Of a stretch of 64,000 bases of DNA, positions 27,043 through 34,543 are shown piece after piece. A model generated the notes under the pieces. That model did no database searches. It was not told where the DNA came from and saw nothing but the letters and a program-made list of their open reading frames with translations. The stretch covers positions 248,001 through 312,000 of the forward strand of contig NZ_AXVM01000003.1 in NCBI RefSeq assembly GCF_000484635.1, given 5' to 3'. Position numbers and translations under genes: made by a program. This DNA comes from Comamonas badia DSM 17552 (GTDB lineage Bacteria > Pseudomonadota > Gammaproteobacteria > Burkholderiales > Burkholderiaceae_C). Every line of letters begins with the position of its first letter. Positions within the stretch are counted from its first letter, which is position 1.

Positions 27043-27222
27043 TTATTCCAAATGGACAATATCGAGCAACTCTCCATCGTCAGCGGAAAGTACAAACTCA
27101 TTATTTCCTACGTCAACCACAAAACGCGCTGGCTTTCTAAAGCGTTTGCCATGCTCGCGGACAGCCTCCGGAACTCTTGGATCATTGATATCCATAATTT
27201 CTTCCTCGTCATCTTCTTTCAT
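27043..27222 (-). CDS. Small acidic cassette protein (59 aa), unknown
   Basis: A 59-residue open frame beginning MKEDDEEEIMDINDPRVPEA and ending GELLDIVHLE. The middle has KRFRKPARFVVDVGNNEFVL. A GAAGG ribosome-site-like element lies about 7 bases upstream. It is flanked on its 5' side by the attC at 27241-27349, in the orientation expected of a cassette gene. It has an acidic N-terminus and a basic centre, with no recognised domain. It is a plausible small DNA- or protein-binding factor, but its function is unknown. Confidence 0.6.
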   Translation of the reverse strand: MKEDDEEEIMDINDPRVPEAVREHGKRFRKPARFVVDVGNNEFVLSADDGELLDIVHLE

Positions 27223-27240
27223 TCCGATAGGCCTTCATTA

Positions 27241-27349
27241 GATCAACACCCGCAGTAAGCCGCGCCGGAGTGCGAGGCACGGAGGCACCCACAAGCGGAG
27301 CTTGTAGACGTCGGTTTGACCAAACGGTCAGGCTGGTGAAATGTGCGTC
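27241..27349 (-). repeat. attC site with long central segment
   Basis: Minus-strand ends are GACGCAC (R''-like) with CAGCCTGAC, and CGGCTTACTGCGGGT followed by GTTGATC (R'-like). The ends align with the 29326-29385 and 28855-28913 sites, but the central region is about 60 bases longer and the core sites are imperfect. It follows the stop of the NTF2-like gene. Confidence 0.6.
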
Positions 27350-27363
27350 AACAATCGAACTAC

Positions 27364-27753
27364 TCATTGGTCCTCTGACCTTGCCAATGGGCCGAAGAAA
27401 CCAATGACCCGCTGAATCTTGCCTTCGTCATCTACTTCCATGAAGTCGATTCCTTCCGACAGTGACGTGCCGTCCGCTTGAACGACGCGCCAAGCAAAGC
27501 GAACGCATCCATGATGCGCATCGACGATGCTCGTTCTTCTAACCTTGGATCCGGGACGGCGAGCCAAGACCTTCGTGATGTGGGCAAGGAGTTCGTCGCT
27601 GTTTGCGGCATGGACAGTTGGGTCCGTATACGTGGCGCTGTGTGACCATATCGGTAAAAGCCGCTGACGACGAAGCTCTGGATCTGGCTCACACCAGACA
27701 TTGCAGTACTCATCGACAAGTGCGCCAAGCGCGCCTGATTCTTGTTTTGCCAT
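27364..27753 (-). CDS. NTF2/SnoaL-like cassette protein
   Basis: A 129-residue cone-fold (SnoaL/NTF2-like) protein: LVDEYCNVWCEPDPELRRQR, WSHSATYTDPTVHAANSDEL, IVDAHHGCVRFAWRV and SEGIDFMEVDDEGKIQRVIGF follow the usual family pattern. It lies between the collapsed attC at 27779-27797 and the attC at 27241-27349 as a cassette gene. Such proteins bind or transform small ligands; no specific substrate can be named. Confidence 0.8.
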   Translation of the reverse strand: MAKQESGALGALVDEYCNVWCEPDPELRRQRLLPIWSHSATYTDPTVHAANSDELLAHITKVLARRPGSKVRRTSIVDAHHGCVRFAWRVVQADGTSLSEGIDFMEVDDEGKIQRVIGFFGPLARSEDQ

Positions 27754-27778
27754 CTTGCGTCCCTGTTTATTTGAAGAG

Positions 27779-27797
27779 GCCTAACGAATTGTTAGGC
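27779..27797 (-). repeat. Collapsed attC site (19 bp)
   Basis: GCCTAACGAATTGTTAGGC is a perfect inverted repeat of the two outer core sites (GCCTAAC and GTTAGGC) joined by five bases, with the inner arms and loop missing. The higA stop codon lies in the GCCTAAC core. It would bring the higBA and NTF2-like cassettes together as one unit. Confidence 0.65.
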
Positions 27798-28085
27798 CGC
27801 GGCTAACTTGAGCTTGCCGACACGCTGCAAGTTAACCGTTTGCCTTGCCAGCCACAGGTCATGTGCGTCCTGCATGGCGAGCCAACTCTCGGGGGAGCGA
27901 CCAACAGCCTTGGAGAGGCGGAGCGCCATTTCAGGCGTGACCCGGCTAGAACCCTTGAGAATACGACTGAGAGTAGATGCAGCTACGTCTAGCTTGTTCG
28001 CAAGTTCGCGGCCACTGATGCCATTGGGCTCAAGATAGATGTCGGTGATGAACTCACCAGGATGAGGGGGATTGTGCATAGCCAT
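27792..28085 (-). CDS. higA: HigA-family antitoxin
   Basis: A 97-residue HTH_XRE antitoxin of the HigA type (PPHPGEFITDIYLEPNGISGR; LANKLDVAASTLSRILKGSS is the helix-turn-helix). It neutralises HigB and represses the operon. Its ATG overlaps the higB stop by one base (TAATG). The stop codon lies in an attC core, showing that the gene fills its cassette exactly. Confidence 0.92.
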   Translation of the reverse strand: MAMHNPPHPGEFITDIYLEPNGISGRELANKLDVAASTLSRILKGSSRVTPEMALRLSKAVGRSPESWLAMQDAHDLWLARQTVNLQRVGKLKLAAA

Positions 28086-28363
28086 TAGTGATAGTCCTCG
28101 TAGTCCAGAACATAGGCGTTTCCGTCCTTGAACTCGAACGTGACTCGCCAGTTGCCATTGACCGTAATTGACCAGCGCCCTCGTAGCTCACCTTTAAGCG
28201 GGTGAAGGCGAAACCCTGGAATATCCATGTCCTCGACTGTCTGGGCCGTGTCCAAGGCAGCCAGTTGCATCCGAAGCCGCTTAGCATGGCTGCCCTGAAC
28301 GCCCAAGGTACTGCCTGTCTCAAAGATGCGACGCAGCCCTTTGTGTCGGAACGACTTGATCAT
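28085..28363 (-). CDS. higB: HigB-family toxin
   Basis: A 92-residue RelE-superfamily HigB toxin (MIKSFRHKGLRRIFETGS; LHPLKGELRGRWSITVNGNW; RVTFEFKDGNAYVLDYEDYH). These are ribosome-dependent mRNA interferases. It precedes higA, as usual for the HigBA order. A hairpin (GTTGCG...CGCAAC, about 28380-28396) just upstream of the start could be an operator. As a cassette it probably stabilises the array. Confidence 0.92.
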   Translation of the reverse strand: MIKSFRHKGLRRIFETGSTLGVQGSHAKRLRMQLAALDTAQTVEDMDIPGFRLHPLKGELRGRWSITVNGNWRVTFEFKDGNAYVLDYEDYH

Positions 28364-28409
28364 GGCGTTAGTGTATCACGTTGCGCATCACGCAACAAGC
28401 GGCTTGACG

Positions 28410-28460
28410 TACAAACTAAACCACCCGCCTTAGTGGGTCGGCTTGAGCGTCATGTTAGGG
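28410..28460 (-). repeat. Degenerate attC site
   Basis: Minus-strand CCCTAAC (R'') is followed by CAAGCCGACCCACTAAGG and CGGGTGGTTT, giving imperfect arms; the R' core is degraded (GTTTGTA). It separates the cassette at 28484-28789 from higBA. Confidence 0.5.
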
Positions 28461-28483
28461 CAGGCATAGCTTGTCCTGGTTAT

Positions 28484-28789
28484 TCATAATGCCTTAAGTA
28501 TGGTTCGCGCCATTTCCTTAACCGCTTCCCCACTCAAACCAAGAGTGTTCTTATTCAGATTGACATTGTTCATCCCACCAATGCGTTCGAGCCAAGCTCG
28601 GTGATATTTTTCTGAACTCGTGATAGTGCTGATGCGCGAAGTCTTGGTTTTTATCGAATCCCAGTTTCGATGAGTTGGATCGATATGCTGATAGTAGAGG
28701 TACGAAACGAAGAAGGTGGCACCGATGGTTGTGAGATGTTCACCGCCCTCAAAGGAAAACGAATGGTGTGTCTTAGTCGTGTGCGTCAT
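28484..28789 (-). CDS. Cassette protein of unknown function (101 aa)
   Basis: A 101-residue protein, rich in His and Thr at the N-terminus (MTHTTKTHHSFSFEGGEHL), with a hydrophobic TTIGATFFVSYLYYQH stretch that could be a membrane or core segment, and a polar C-terminal half (SEKYHRAWLERIGGMNNVNL; SGEAVKEMARTILKAL). No family was recognised. It lies between two attC sites in the canonical cassette direction. The codon use is poorer in GC than the chromosome. Confidence 0.65.
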   Translation of the reverse strand: MTHTTKTHHSFSFEGGEHLTTIGATFFVSYLYYQHIDPTHRNWDSIKTKTSRISTITSSEKYHRAWLERIGGMNNVNLNKNTLGLSGEAVKEMARTILKAL

Positions 28790-28854
28790 CTTGTAGCTCT
28801 CTCAGGGCCGATAAGAAGTGGCCGTCAAAACCAAATGTGTATGATTTTTTACAT

Positions 28855-28913
28855 GCCTAACGCCCTGAGTTAAGCCGCCGCCGTAGGCGGTCGGCTGCGA
28901 CGAAGTGTTAGCC
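28855..28913 (-). repeat. attC site
   Basis: On the minus strand: GGCTAAC, then CAGCCGACCGCC, a TA-centred loop, GGCGGCGGCTTAACTCAGG and GTTAGGC. Complementary inner arms and a perfect GTTAGGC recombination core make this the clearest site in the array. Confidence 0.85.
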
Positions 28914-28920
28914 CAGGCAC

Positions 28921-29313
28921 TCACGAAACTGTAAATGTGAAATGGCTGGGGCGGGCGCTGTGAAGGGTGTGGCCAGCTACCTTGATGCGCCCACAGTAAG
29001 TGAAATCGCTGTGATGCCGCACTCGGTGAAATAGATGAATTTCATCACCCATTGCCTCTGCGTTCAGCATCCGATTCTCGGCGAAGTGATCGGTAGGCCC
29101 TTCCCACTCAAGAGTTTCACCGGATAGGCGGTCTGCGTACTGCTCAGCGGATGCTTGCTTTTCTTCGGTGACGAAGAGGATGATTTTGTTATCGCCGCGC
29201 GGCGTGACAACACCGCGCGCAATTGCATGAAAACTTGTGTAGCCCCACAACTCCGCCAATGTTTGGCGAGAATAGGTGGCGCCTTTTGCAATTTTGGCAA
29301 ATGAGATTGGCAT
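28921..29313 (-). CDS. Cassette protein, possible DUF3427/SRA-like domain (130 aa)
   Basis: A 130-residue protein starting PISFAKIAKGATYSRQTLAE. The segments GYTSFHAIARGVVTPRGDNK, FVTEEKQ, and EIHLFHRVRHHSDFTYCGRI recall the DUF3427-type or SRA-like modules attached to some restriction and helicase proteins. This similarity was recalled by eye and not searched. It fills the cassette between attC sites at 29326-29385 and 28855-28913. A stand-alone nucleic acid or ligand-binding module is plausible. Confidence 0.65.
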   Translation of the reverse strand: MPISFAKIAKGATYSRQTLAELWGYTSFHAIARGVVTPRGDNKIILFVTEEKQASAEQYADRLSGETLEWEGPTDHFAENRMLNAEAMGDEIHLFHRVRHHSDFTYCGRIKVAGHTLHSARPSHFTFTVS

Positions 29314-29325
29314 TGTGCTGGAAAT

Positions 29326-29385
29326 GGCTAACGCCCAAAGTAAGCCGCCCGCTGAAAGCGGGTCGGCTTGAGTGAAATGTTAGAC
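29326..29385 (-). repeat. attC site
   Basis: On the minus strand: GTCTAAC, ATTTCACTCAAGCCGACC, CGCTTTCAGCG, GGCGGCTTACTTTGGGC, GTTAGCC. Length is 60 bp, with paired arms AAGCCGACCCGC/GCGGGCGGCTT. Confidence 0.85.
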
Positions 29386-29400
29386 ACAAAGGAGTTTATT

Positions 29401-29679
29401 TTGACCGCCATGTGCATAAAACCAGCTTGTATGCCCGGTTGCAGTGATTGCAACTCCGCAATATCAGGAGACCGAATTCGTGAATTCGCAAGACGGTACG
29501 CATATCTACGCCTGCGTAGCCTCAATGAAATTGATAAAGGTGGAGTATTCGCAGGGATGACTCCGGCCAATGTGGTGCTGAATGGGTGTGATCTTGACAA
29601 CGCAATAGATGCAGCCATAGAGCAGCAGGCTAACGCCCAAGATCAGCCGCGCGAAGCGTCGGCTGGAGCGAAAGGTTAG
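29401..29679 (+). CDS. Cassette protein, Cys-rich start (reverse-oriented)
   Basis: A 92-residue protein read from TTG 29401, which follows AAAGGAGTTTATT. An ATG at 29410 is the alternative. It begins TAMCIKPACMPGCSDCNSAI, with four cysteines in a possible metal site, then IREFARRYAYLRLRSLNEID and NGCDLDNAIDAAIEQQ. The frame runs through the attC at 29628-29681 and stops in its core. It is oriented against the canonical cassette direction, so the integron promoter would not drive it. A minus-strand frame over the same DNA is Arg/Ser-rich and looks like a shadow. No family recognised. Confidence 0.55.
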   Translation: MTAMCIKPACMPGCSDCNSAISGDRIREFARRYAYLRLRSLNEIDKGGVFAGMTPANVVLNGCDLDNAIDAAIEQQANAQDQPREASAGAKG

Positions 29680-29681
29680 AA
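29628..29681 (-). repeat. attC site (first in array)
   Basis: On the minus strand: TTCTAAC, CTTTCGCTCCAGCCGACG, CTTCG, CGCGGCTGATCTTGGGC, GTTAGCC. It is the attI-proximal attC, ending the first cassette. Confidence 0.8.
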
Positions 29682-29682
29682 C

Positions 29683-30072
29683 ATGGACACCATCATCGAG
29701 CGCCTGCAAGAAGCTGGGGCGCAGCACAAAGGCACTGACCTTGGAGGGCTGCTGCAATGGGCAGCGTTGCACGTTGCAGGCCAGGATGAGGCAATGGCAG
29801 AACTGCGCAAAGATCTTGAAACGGAAGAGCGCGAGCGCCTGCGGCTGGAGTCTGCTTTGAACGTTGCCAAGGAAGCCGCCGAATCGGCGCTTGCCGCAAT
29901 CACTGCTGGCATGTTCGAGCCAGTTGAGCTGTCGCGCGACTACACCGGGCATATCAACATCATGGCGGGGCATGGAGACCCGGATTACCTGAATAAATCG
30001 GGGAACAGCATCCGGCATATTGACCTGCGCGAAAAGCCACCGCGCAAAAAGAAGACTGCTAACTACGATTAG
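29683..30072 (+). CDS. Cassette protein, coiled-coil, phage-like (reverse-oriented)
   Basis: A 129-residue protein beginning MDTIIERLQEAGAQHKGTDL. The segment from about residue 33 to 70 (AMAELRKDLETEERERLRLE...) is a likely coiled coil, followed by DYTGHINIMAGHGDPDY and a basic tail (EKPPRKKKTANYD). It resembles small phage or plasmid ORFs in style, but no family was recognised. The ATG follows the attC core by one base. Like its left neighbour it is reversed relative to the canonical cassette direction. Confidence 0.6.
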   Translation: MDTIIERLQEAGAQHKGTDLGGLLQWAALHVAGQDEAMAELRKDLETEERERLRLESALNVAKEAAESALAAITAGMFEPVELSRDYTGHINIMAGHGDPDYLNKSGNSIRHIDLREKPPRKKKTANYD

Positions 30073-30099
30073 ACGACACAGATGCTACCGGCGTCGGTC

Positions 30100-30106
30100 A
30101 GCCAAC
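30100..30106 (-). other. Candidate attI core
   Basis: The minus-strand GTTGGCT between the first cassette and intI is the best match I see to the GTTRRRY recombination core. It lies 72 bases before the intI start, but it is imperfect. Confidence 0.25.
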
Positions 30107-30178
30107 ACAATCGATTTCGACGCGACACACTGGTAAACCCTGATTTCTTGTCGTTTACCCAAACCTAAAATTTCCCGG

Positions 30179-31192
30179 ATGGCTGCCCATCCCGATGAAC
30201 CCGACACCGCACCCCGCCAGCCCAAGCTGCTGGAGCGCATGCGCATCCATCTGCGCACCCGCCATTACAGCCTGCGGACGGAAGAATCGTATCTGGATTG
30301 GGCACGGCGCTTCATTCTGTATCACAACAAACGCCATCCGCAAGAGATGGGCGCGGCGGAGGTGGAGGCTTTCCTGAGCCATCTGGCGGTCGATCGGCAA
30401 GTGTCGGCTTCCACGCAAAACCAGGCCAAGGCGGCGCTGCTCTACCTGTACAGACAGGTGCTGGGCATTGATCTGCCGTGGCTTGATGAGGTGGTGCAGG
30501 CGCGGCGCCCGCGGCGCTTGCCGGTGGTGCTCACGCCTGCCGAGGTGCGTTCGCTGCTGCAGCACATGCAGGGCACGGCAGGGTTGATTGCTGAGCTGCT
30601 CTACGGCACCGGCATGCGCTTGATGGAAGGCCTGCGTTTGCGGGTGAAGGATGTGGAGTTTGCCCGGCGCGAGGTGGTGGTGCGCGAAGGCAAAGGGGGC
30701 AAGGACCGCATTACCGTGCTGCCCGAAAACCTGATCATCCCGCTGCAGACGCAATTGCAGAAGGCGCGCGCGCTGCATGAGAAGGACCTGGCCGACGGCT
30801 TCGGCCGGGTGCTGCTGCCGGGGGCCTTGGGCGTCAAGTACCCGAATGCGGACAAGAGCTGGGCGTGGCAGTGGGTGTTTCCCTCACCGGTGCGTTCGAT
30901 GGACCCACGCCCGGATGCGCGCACAGGCGAGCACCTGGAGCGGCGCCACCATGTGTACCCCGAATCGGTGCAGCGCGCGGTGCGCGAGGCGGCGCGCGCC
31001 GCACGAATAGCAAAGCCCGTGACGCCGCATGTGCTGCGCCATTCGTTTGCCACGCACCTGCTGCAGGCGGGCTATGACATTCGCACCGTGCAGGAGCTGC
31101 TGGGCCATGCGGATGTGAACACCACGATGATCTATACGCATGTGATGAACAAGGGCGGGCGCGGGGTGCTGAGCCCGCTGGATGCGCTGTAG
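30179..31192 (+). CDS. intI: Integron integrase IntI
   Basis: A 337-residue tyrosine recombinase. The catalytic residues are visible: Arg in [13 protein letters not shown], HxxR in [12 protein letters not shown], His in LGHADVNTT and Tyr in MIYTHVMNK. The integron-specific extra domain is present ([14 protein letters not shown]), which distinguishes IntI from XerC/D. The N-terminal core-binding domain ([18 protein letters not shown]) is intact, so the enzyme looks functional. It catalyses attI x attC cassette insertion and attC x attC excision. It is transcribed away from the array. No clear LexA box was found upstream. Confidence 0.95.
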   Translation: MAAHPDEPDTAPRQPKLLERMRIHLRTRHYSLRTEESYLDWARRFILYHNKRHPQEMGAAEVEAFLSHLAVDRQVSASTQNQAKAALLYLYRQVLGIDLPWLDEVVQARRPRRLPVVLTPAEVRSLLQHMQGTAGLIAELLYGTGMRLMEGLRLRVKDVEFARREVVVREGKGGKDRITVLPENLIIPLQTQLQKARALHEKDLADGFGRVLLPGALGVKYPNADKSWAWQWVFPSPVRSMDPRPDARTGEHLERRHHVYPESVQRAVREAARAARIAKPVTPHVLRHSFATHLLQAGYDIRTVQELLGHADVNTTMIYTHVMNKGGRGVLSPLDAL

Positions 31193-31229
31193 CCTGGACT
31201 TGGACACCCTCCAAGCAAGCTTTGTACCG

Positions 31230-31574
31230 TCAGCTGCCAGCCTTGGATGTGCGCTGGGCAGGCGGCTTGGCGGCAGGGGGAGCTTCGTTTGCTGCGTCAG
31301 CACGCTCGGTGAGCTTGCCCGTCGCGTACTTGTGCAACACGCTTGCGATCAGGGTTTGGTAGGGCAGCCCCTCTGCAAGGGCCTTGACCTGGATATCTTG
31401 CAGATCGCCGGAAGAAAGCCGGATGTTCACCCGGCGATCCTTGATGGCGGTGGCACGGGCGGCAGCTTTGAACCTTGCCAGTTCCGACTTGGTGGCAACG
31501 GACTTGAGCACGCCTTTTTCATACGCGTGCAGCAGTTCGGTTTCGTATGCATCAGTGTTCGGCATCGTGATCAC
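31230..31574 (-). CDS. RHH-type antitoxin paired with BrnT-like toxin
   Basis: A 114-residue antitoxin. The central part (DRRVNIRLSSGDLQDIQVKA, then LPYQTLIASVLHKYATGKL) is a ribbon-helix-helix DNA-binding fold. The C-terminal tail is Ala/Pro-rich. It overlaps the upstream toxin gene by 23 bases, typical of a type II pair. The start may be ATG 31574 or 31565. It lies on the 3' side of intI, outside the cassette array, and converges with intI. Confidence 0.8.
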   Translation of the reverse strand: MITMPNTDAYETELLHAYEKGVLKSVATKSELARFKAAARATAIKDRRVNIRLSSGDLQDIQVKALAEGLPYQTLIASVLHKYATGKLTERADAANEAPPAAKPPAQRTSKAGS

Positions 31575-31845
31575 CTGGGTTCAAGTATTTGCGAGTTGCT
31601 TTCCGGCTTGGAATGGCGGTCTTGAGGAAGAAGTAGTCCTCCTGCTCCACAAACGGCACCAGATAGGCATAGCCTTCGCTGGCAACAACCAGTACCTTCT
31701 GGTTCGGGTACTTTGAGGGGTTTGGGTGTGCAAGGATGTCCAGCAAACCCCCGCCATCCATGGCGACAACCATCTGCTCAAACGAGATTCCTCGCGTGAG
31801 CTGCAATTGACTGTTCTTGTCCGCGCTCCACCGAAACGGCTTCAT
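31552..31845 (-). CDS. BrnT-like toxin
   Basis: A 97-residue protein with the BrnT-type pattern: FRWSADKNSQLQLTRGISFE at the N-terminus, QKVLVVASEGYAYLVPFVE in the middle and the basic TAIPSRKATRKYL end. BrnT family toxins are RNases of RelE-like fold. Order toxin-antitoxin with overlap supports the call. The subgroup differs from classical BrnT in the central strand. Confidence 0.75.
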   Translation of the reverse strand: MKPFRWSADKNSQLQLTRGISFEQMVVAMDGGGLLDILAHPNPSKYPNQKVLVVASEGYAYLVPFVEQEDYFFLKTAIPSRKATRKYLNPGDHDAEH

Positions 31846-31919
31846 GAACTCAGTCTAGCGTAGTGTGTGCCTTTTGTCTTCTTGATTTTTGTGAAACACG
31901 TTGATGTCGAATGCTTACA

Positions 31920-32789
31920 TCAGGTGAAATCAGCAGGCGGAATACGGATGTCCACGCGCGGGGGCTCAAATTCAATGTCCGCTCCACCCGGCATTTCCAG
32001 CGCGGCCGCAATATCGTCGTGCTGCTGCTTCAAACGTTGCCCATCCACAAACACCCTCAACTCTCCCGGCGCAAACGCACTCCAGGTTTCATTGCTGGTC
32101 AGCGGCGCGGTGGCAATCACCGCCACGCGGTCGGTGGGGGTGGTGCAGGTGGCGAAGTCCAGGCTCAGGTCTTCGTCACTCAATTGCGCGGTGGCAAAGG
32201 GGTGGCGCCGCTCTATGGAGCACAGGTGGGTGGTGGCGTGCGCCCACAGCGCCTCGCCGTTGGAGAGCAGGAAATTGAAGGTTCCGCGCGGTGCAATCTG
32301 CGCGGCCAGCTCTCGTAATGTGAGCGTGAGCTCGGCCACGCTGGGCACGCCGGCGTGCGATTTGGCCAGCTCCTGCATGATCCAGCAGAAAACGTGCTCG
32401 CTGTCGGTGCTGCCCACGGGATGAAAACCGGCGTGCAGGCGCGGGCGAAAGTCCTTCAGGTCGCCGTTGTGCGCGAACACCCAGTAGCGGCCCCAGAGCT
32501 CGCGCACGAAGGGGTGGCAGTTTTCCAGTGCTACCCGGCCCTGCGTCGCCTTGCGGATGTGGGCGATGACGTTGCGGCTTTTGATGGGATAGCGGCGGAT
32601 GAGCTCGGCCACCGGGGAATCCACCGCGCGCTGGTGGTCGACGAAGTGGCGCAGGCCCTTGCCCTCGAAGAAGGCGATGCCCCAGCCATCCACATGGTCC
32701 GCCGTATGGCCCGCGCGTTCGGCGAAGCCGGTGAAGCTGAAGGTCACGTCGGTCGGGGTGTTGGCATTCATGCCCAGCAGCTGGCACAT
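31920..32789 (-). CDS. Class II glutamine amidotransferase (YafJ-like)
   Basis: A 289-residue Ntn-type glutaminase with the nucleophile Cys at position 2 (MCQLLGMNANTP), a substrate-binding VIAHIRKATQG motif near residue 75 and FAHNGDL near residue 108. It is a stand-alone glutaminase domain of the YafJ/EgtC-like group. The acceptor is not known. It is divergent from pntA. Confidence 0.9.
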   Translation of the reverse strand: MCQLLGMNANTPTDVTFSFTGFAERAGHTADHVDGWGIAFFEGKGLRHFVDHQRAVDSPVAELIRRYPIKSRNVIAHIRKATQGRVALENCHPFVRELWGRYWVFAHNGDLKDFRPRLHAGFHPVGSTDSEHVFCWIMQELAKSHAGVPSVAELTLTLRELAAQIAPRGTFNFLLSNGEALWAHATTHLCSIERRHPFATAQLSDEDLSLDFATCTTPTDRVAVIATAPLTSNETWSAFAPGELRVFVDGQRLKQQHDDIAAALEMPGGADIEFEPPRVDIRIPPADFT

Positions 32790-32938
32790 CGGCGCTTTCC
32801 AGTCCTTGCCATGGTGTGGCAGGCGCGCCGATTATGGGCGCCCGGGCGGCTGGGCGGGCCTGCATTGCAAGCTCATGTAAAAATGCCGCCCCAAACACAC
32901 ACCGCGCAGCCGCCTGCGCAACCCGAGGAGAAATCACC

Positions 32939-34513
32939 ATGTTGATCGGAGTGCCCGCCGAGACCCTGGCCGGCGAAAAGCGCGTGGCCACCGTGCCCGA
33001 TGCCGTTGAAAAGCTCATCAAGCTGGGCTTTGCGGTCGCCATCCAGTCGGGCGCCGGCGACGGCGCCAACTTCAGCGACGAGGCCTACCGTGCCGCCGGC
33101 GCCGAGGTGCTGCCGGACGCTGCATCGCTGTGGGCGAAGTCGGACATCGTCTTCAAGGTGCGCCCACCCTCCAGCGAGGAAGTGGCGCTGATGCGCGACG
33201 GCGGCACGCTGATCGGCTTCATCTGGCCGGCGCAGAACCCGCAGCTGATGGAGCAGCTCAAGGCAAAGAAGGCCACGGTGCTGGCCATCGACTGCCTGCC
33301 GCGCACGCTCTCGCGCGCGCAGAAGATGGATGCGCTGACTTCCACGGCCGGTGTCTCGGGCTACCGCGCCGTGATCGAGGCGGCGAACGCCTTCGGCCGT
33401 TTCTTCAACGGCCAGATCACGGCGGCGGGCAAGGTGCCGCCGGCGCGGGTGTTCATCGCCGGCGCCGGCGTGGCGGGCCTTGCGGCCATCGGCACGGCGG
33501 CCAATCTGGGCGCCGTGGTGCGGGCCAACGACACGCGCGCCGAGGTGGCGGACCAGGTCAAGTCGCTGGGCGGCGAGTTCGTCAAGGTGGATTACGAGGA
33601 AGAAGGCTCTGGCGGCGGCGGCTACGCCAAGGTGATGAGCGAGGGCTTCCAGGCCGCGCAGCGCCAGATGTACGCCACCGAGGCCAGCAACGCCGACATC
33701 ATCATCACCACCGCGCTGATTCCGGGCAAGCCCGCGCCCAAGCTGATCACCGCCGAGATGGTGCAGAGCATGAAGCCCGGCAGCGTCATCGTGGACATGG
33801 CCGGCGAGCAGGGCGGCAACTGCGAGCTGACCGTGCCGGGCGAGGCGGTGGTGCGCCACGGCGTGACCATCGTCGGCTATACCGACCTGCCTTCGCGCCT
33901 GGCCAAGCAATCGTCCACGCTGTATGCCACCAACCTGCTGCGCCTGACGGAAGAACTCTGCAAGGCCAAGGATGGCGTGGCCGTGGTCAACATGGAAGAC
34001 GACGCGATCCGCGGCCTGACCGTGGCCAAGGACGGCGAGATCACCTGGCCGGCGCCGCCGCTTAAAGCCCCCCCGGCGCCCGCGCCCAAGGCGGCAGCGG
34101 CGCCCATGCCCGAGAAAAAATCCGCCCACGGCCCGGGCGCGCCGATGTCCGGCAAGACGCTGTCCATCGTGTTCGCGGTGCTGGCGGTGCTGTTCTGGGC
34201 CATAGGCGCCTATGCGCCCGCGGCCTTCCTCGGGCACCTGACGGTGTTCGTGCTGGCCTGTTTCATTGGCTACATGGTGGTGTGGAACGTCACGCCTTCG
34301 CTGCACACGCCCTTGATGAGCGTGACCAATGCCATCTCCAGCATCATCGCCATCGGCGCGCTGATCCAGATCGCGCCGCCCGGCATGGGTGAGAACGGGC
34401 GACCGGACACCTTGATTCTCTGGCTCGCGTTTGCGGCGCTGGTGCTGACCGGCATCAACATGTTCGGCGGCTTTGCCGTCACCAAGCGCATGCTGGCGAT
34501 GTTCCGCAAGTAA
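32939..34513 (+). CDS. pntA: NAD(P) transhydrogenase subunit alpha
   Basis: A 524-residue subunit. Residues 1-370 are the NAD(H)-binding domain I with GAGVAGLAAIGTAANLGA (about residue 176) and IITTALIPGKPAP. A Pro/Ala linker leads to about four transmembrane helices at the C-terminus, as in the E. coli-type two-subunit enzyme. It uses proton motive force to move hydride from NADH to NADP. ATG 32939 follows GAGGAG. A longer upstream frame is not needed. pntB follows after 30 bases. Confidence 0.96.
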   Translation: MLIGVPAETLAGEKRVATVPDAVEKLIKLGFAVAIQSGAGDGANFSDEAYRAAGAEVLPDAASLWAKSDIVFKVRPPSSEEVALMRDGGTLIGFIWPAQNPQLMEQLKAKKATVLAIDCLPRTLSRAQKMDALTSTAGVSGYRAVIEAANAFGRFFNGQITAAGKVPPARVFIAGAGVAGLAAIGTAANLGAVVRANDTRAEVADQVKSLGGEFVKVDYEEEGSGGGGYAKVMSEGFQAAQRQMYATEASNADIIITTALIPGKPAPKLITAEMVQSMKPGSVIVDMAGEQGGNCELTVPGEAVVRHGVTIVGYTDLPSRLAKQSSTLYATNLLRLTEELCKAKDGVAVVNMEDDAIRGLTVAKDGEITWPAPPLKAPPAPAPKAAAAPMPEKKSAHGPGAPMSGKTLSIVFAVLAVLFWAIGAYAPAAFLGHLTVFVLACFIGYMVVWNVTPSLHTPLMSVTNAISSIIAIGALIQIAPPGMGENGRPDTLILWLAFAALVLTGINMFGGFAVTKRMLAMFRK

Positions 34514-34543
34514 GCCCAGAACCACCCACGAAAGAGAACAACC

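Larger units (their letters stand above)
26673..31192. mobile_element. Chromosomal integron: intI plus cassette array
   Basis: intI at 30179-31192 (plus) is followed leftwards by cassettes ending in attC sites whose canonical orientation is on the minus strand, the standard divergent integron layout. attC-like sites are at 29628-29681, 29326-29385, 28855-28913, 28410-28460 (degenerate), 27779-27797 (collapsed), 27241-27349 and a half site near 26999-27027. Cassette DNA is visibly poorer in GC than the flanking chromosome. The distal boundary near 26673 is uncertain. Confidence 0.85.

Noticed and set aside
29328-29618. 96-codon minus-strand frame in the second cassette
   Set aside because: Arg/Ser-rich translation running through attC; the plus-strand frame has a ribosome site and balanced composition.
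26155-30144. 13-base direct repeat GGTAAACCCTGAT at 26155 and 30132 as integron boundaries
   Set aside because: Chance matches of this length are expected in 64 kb, and the positions do not coincide with cassette junctions.
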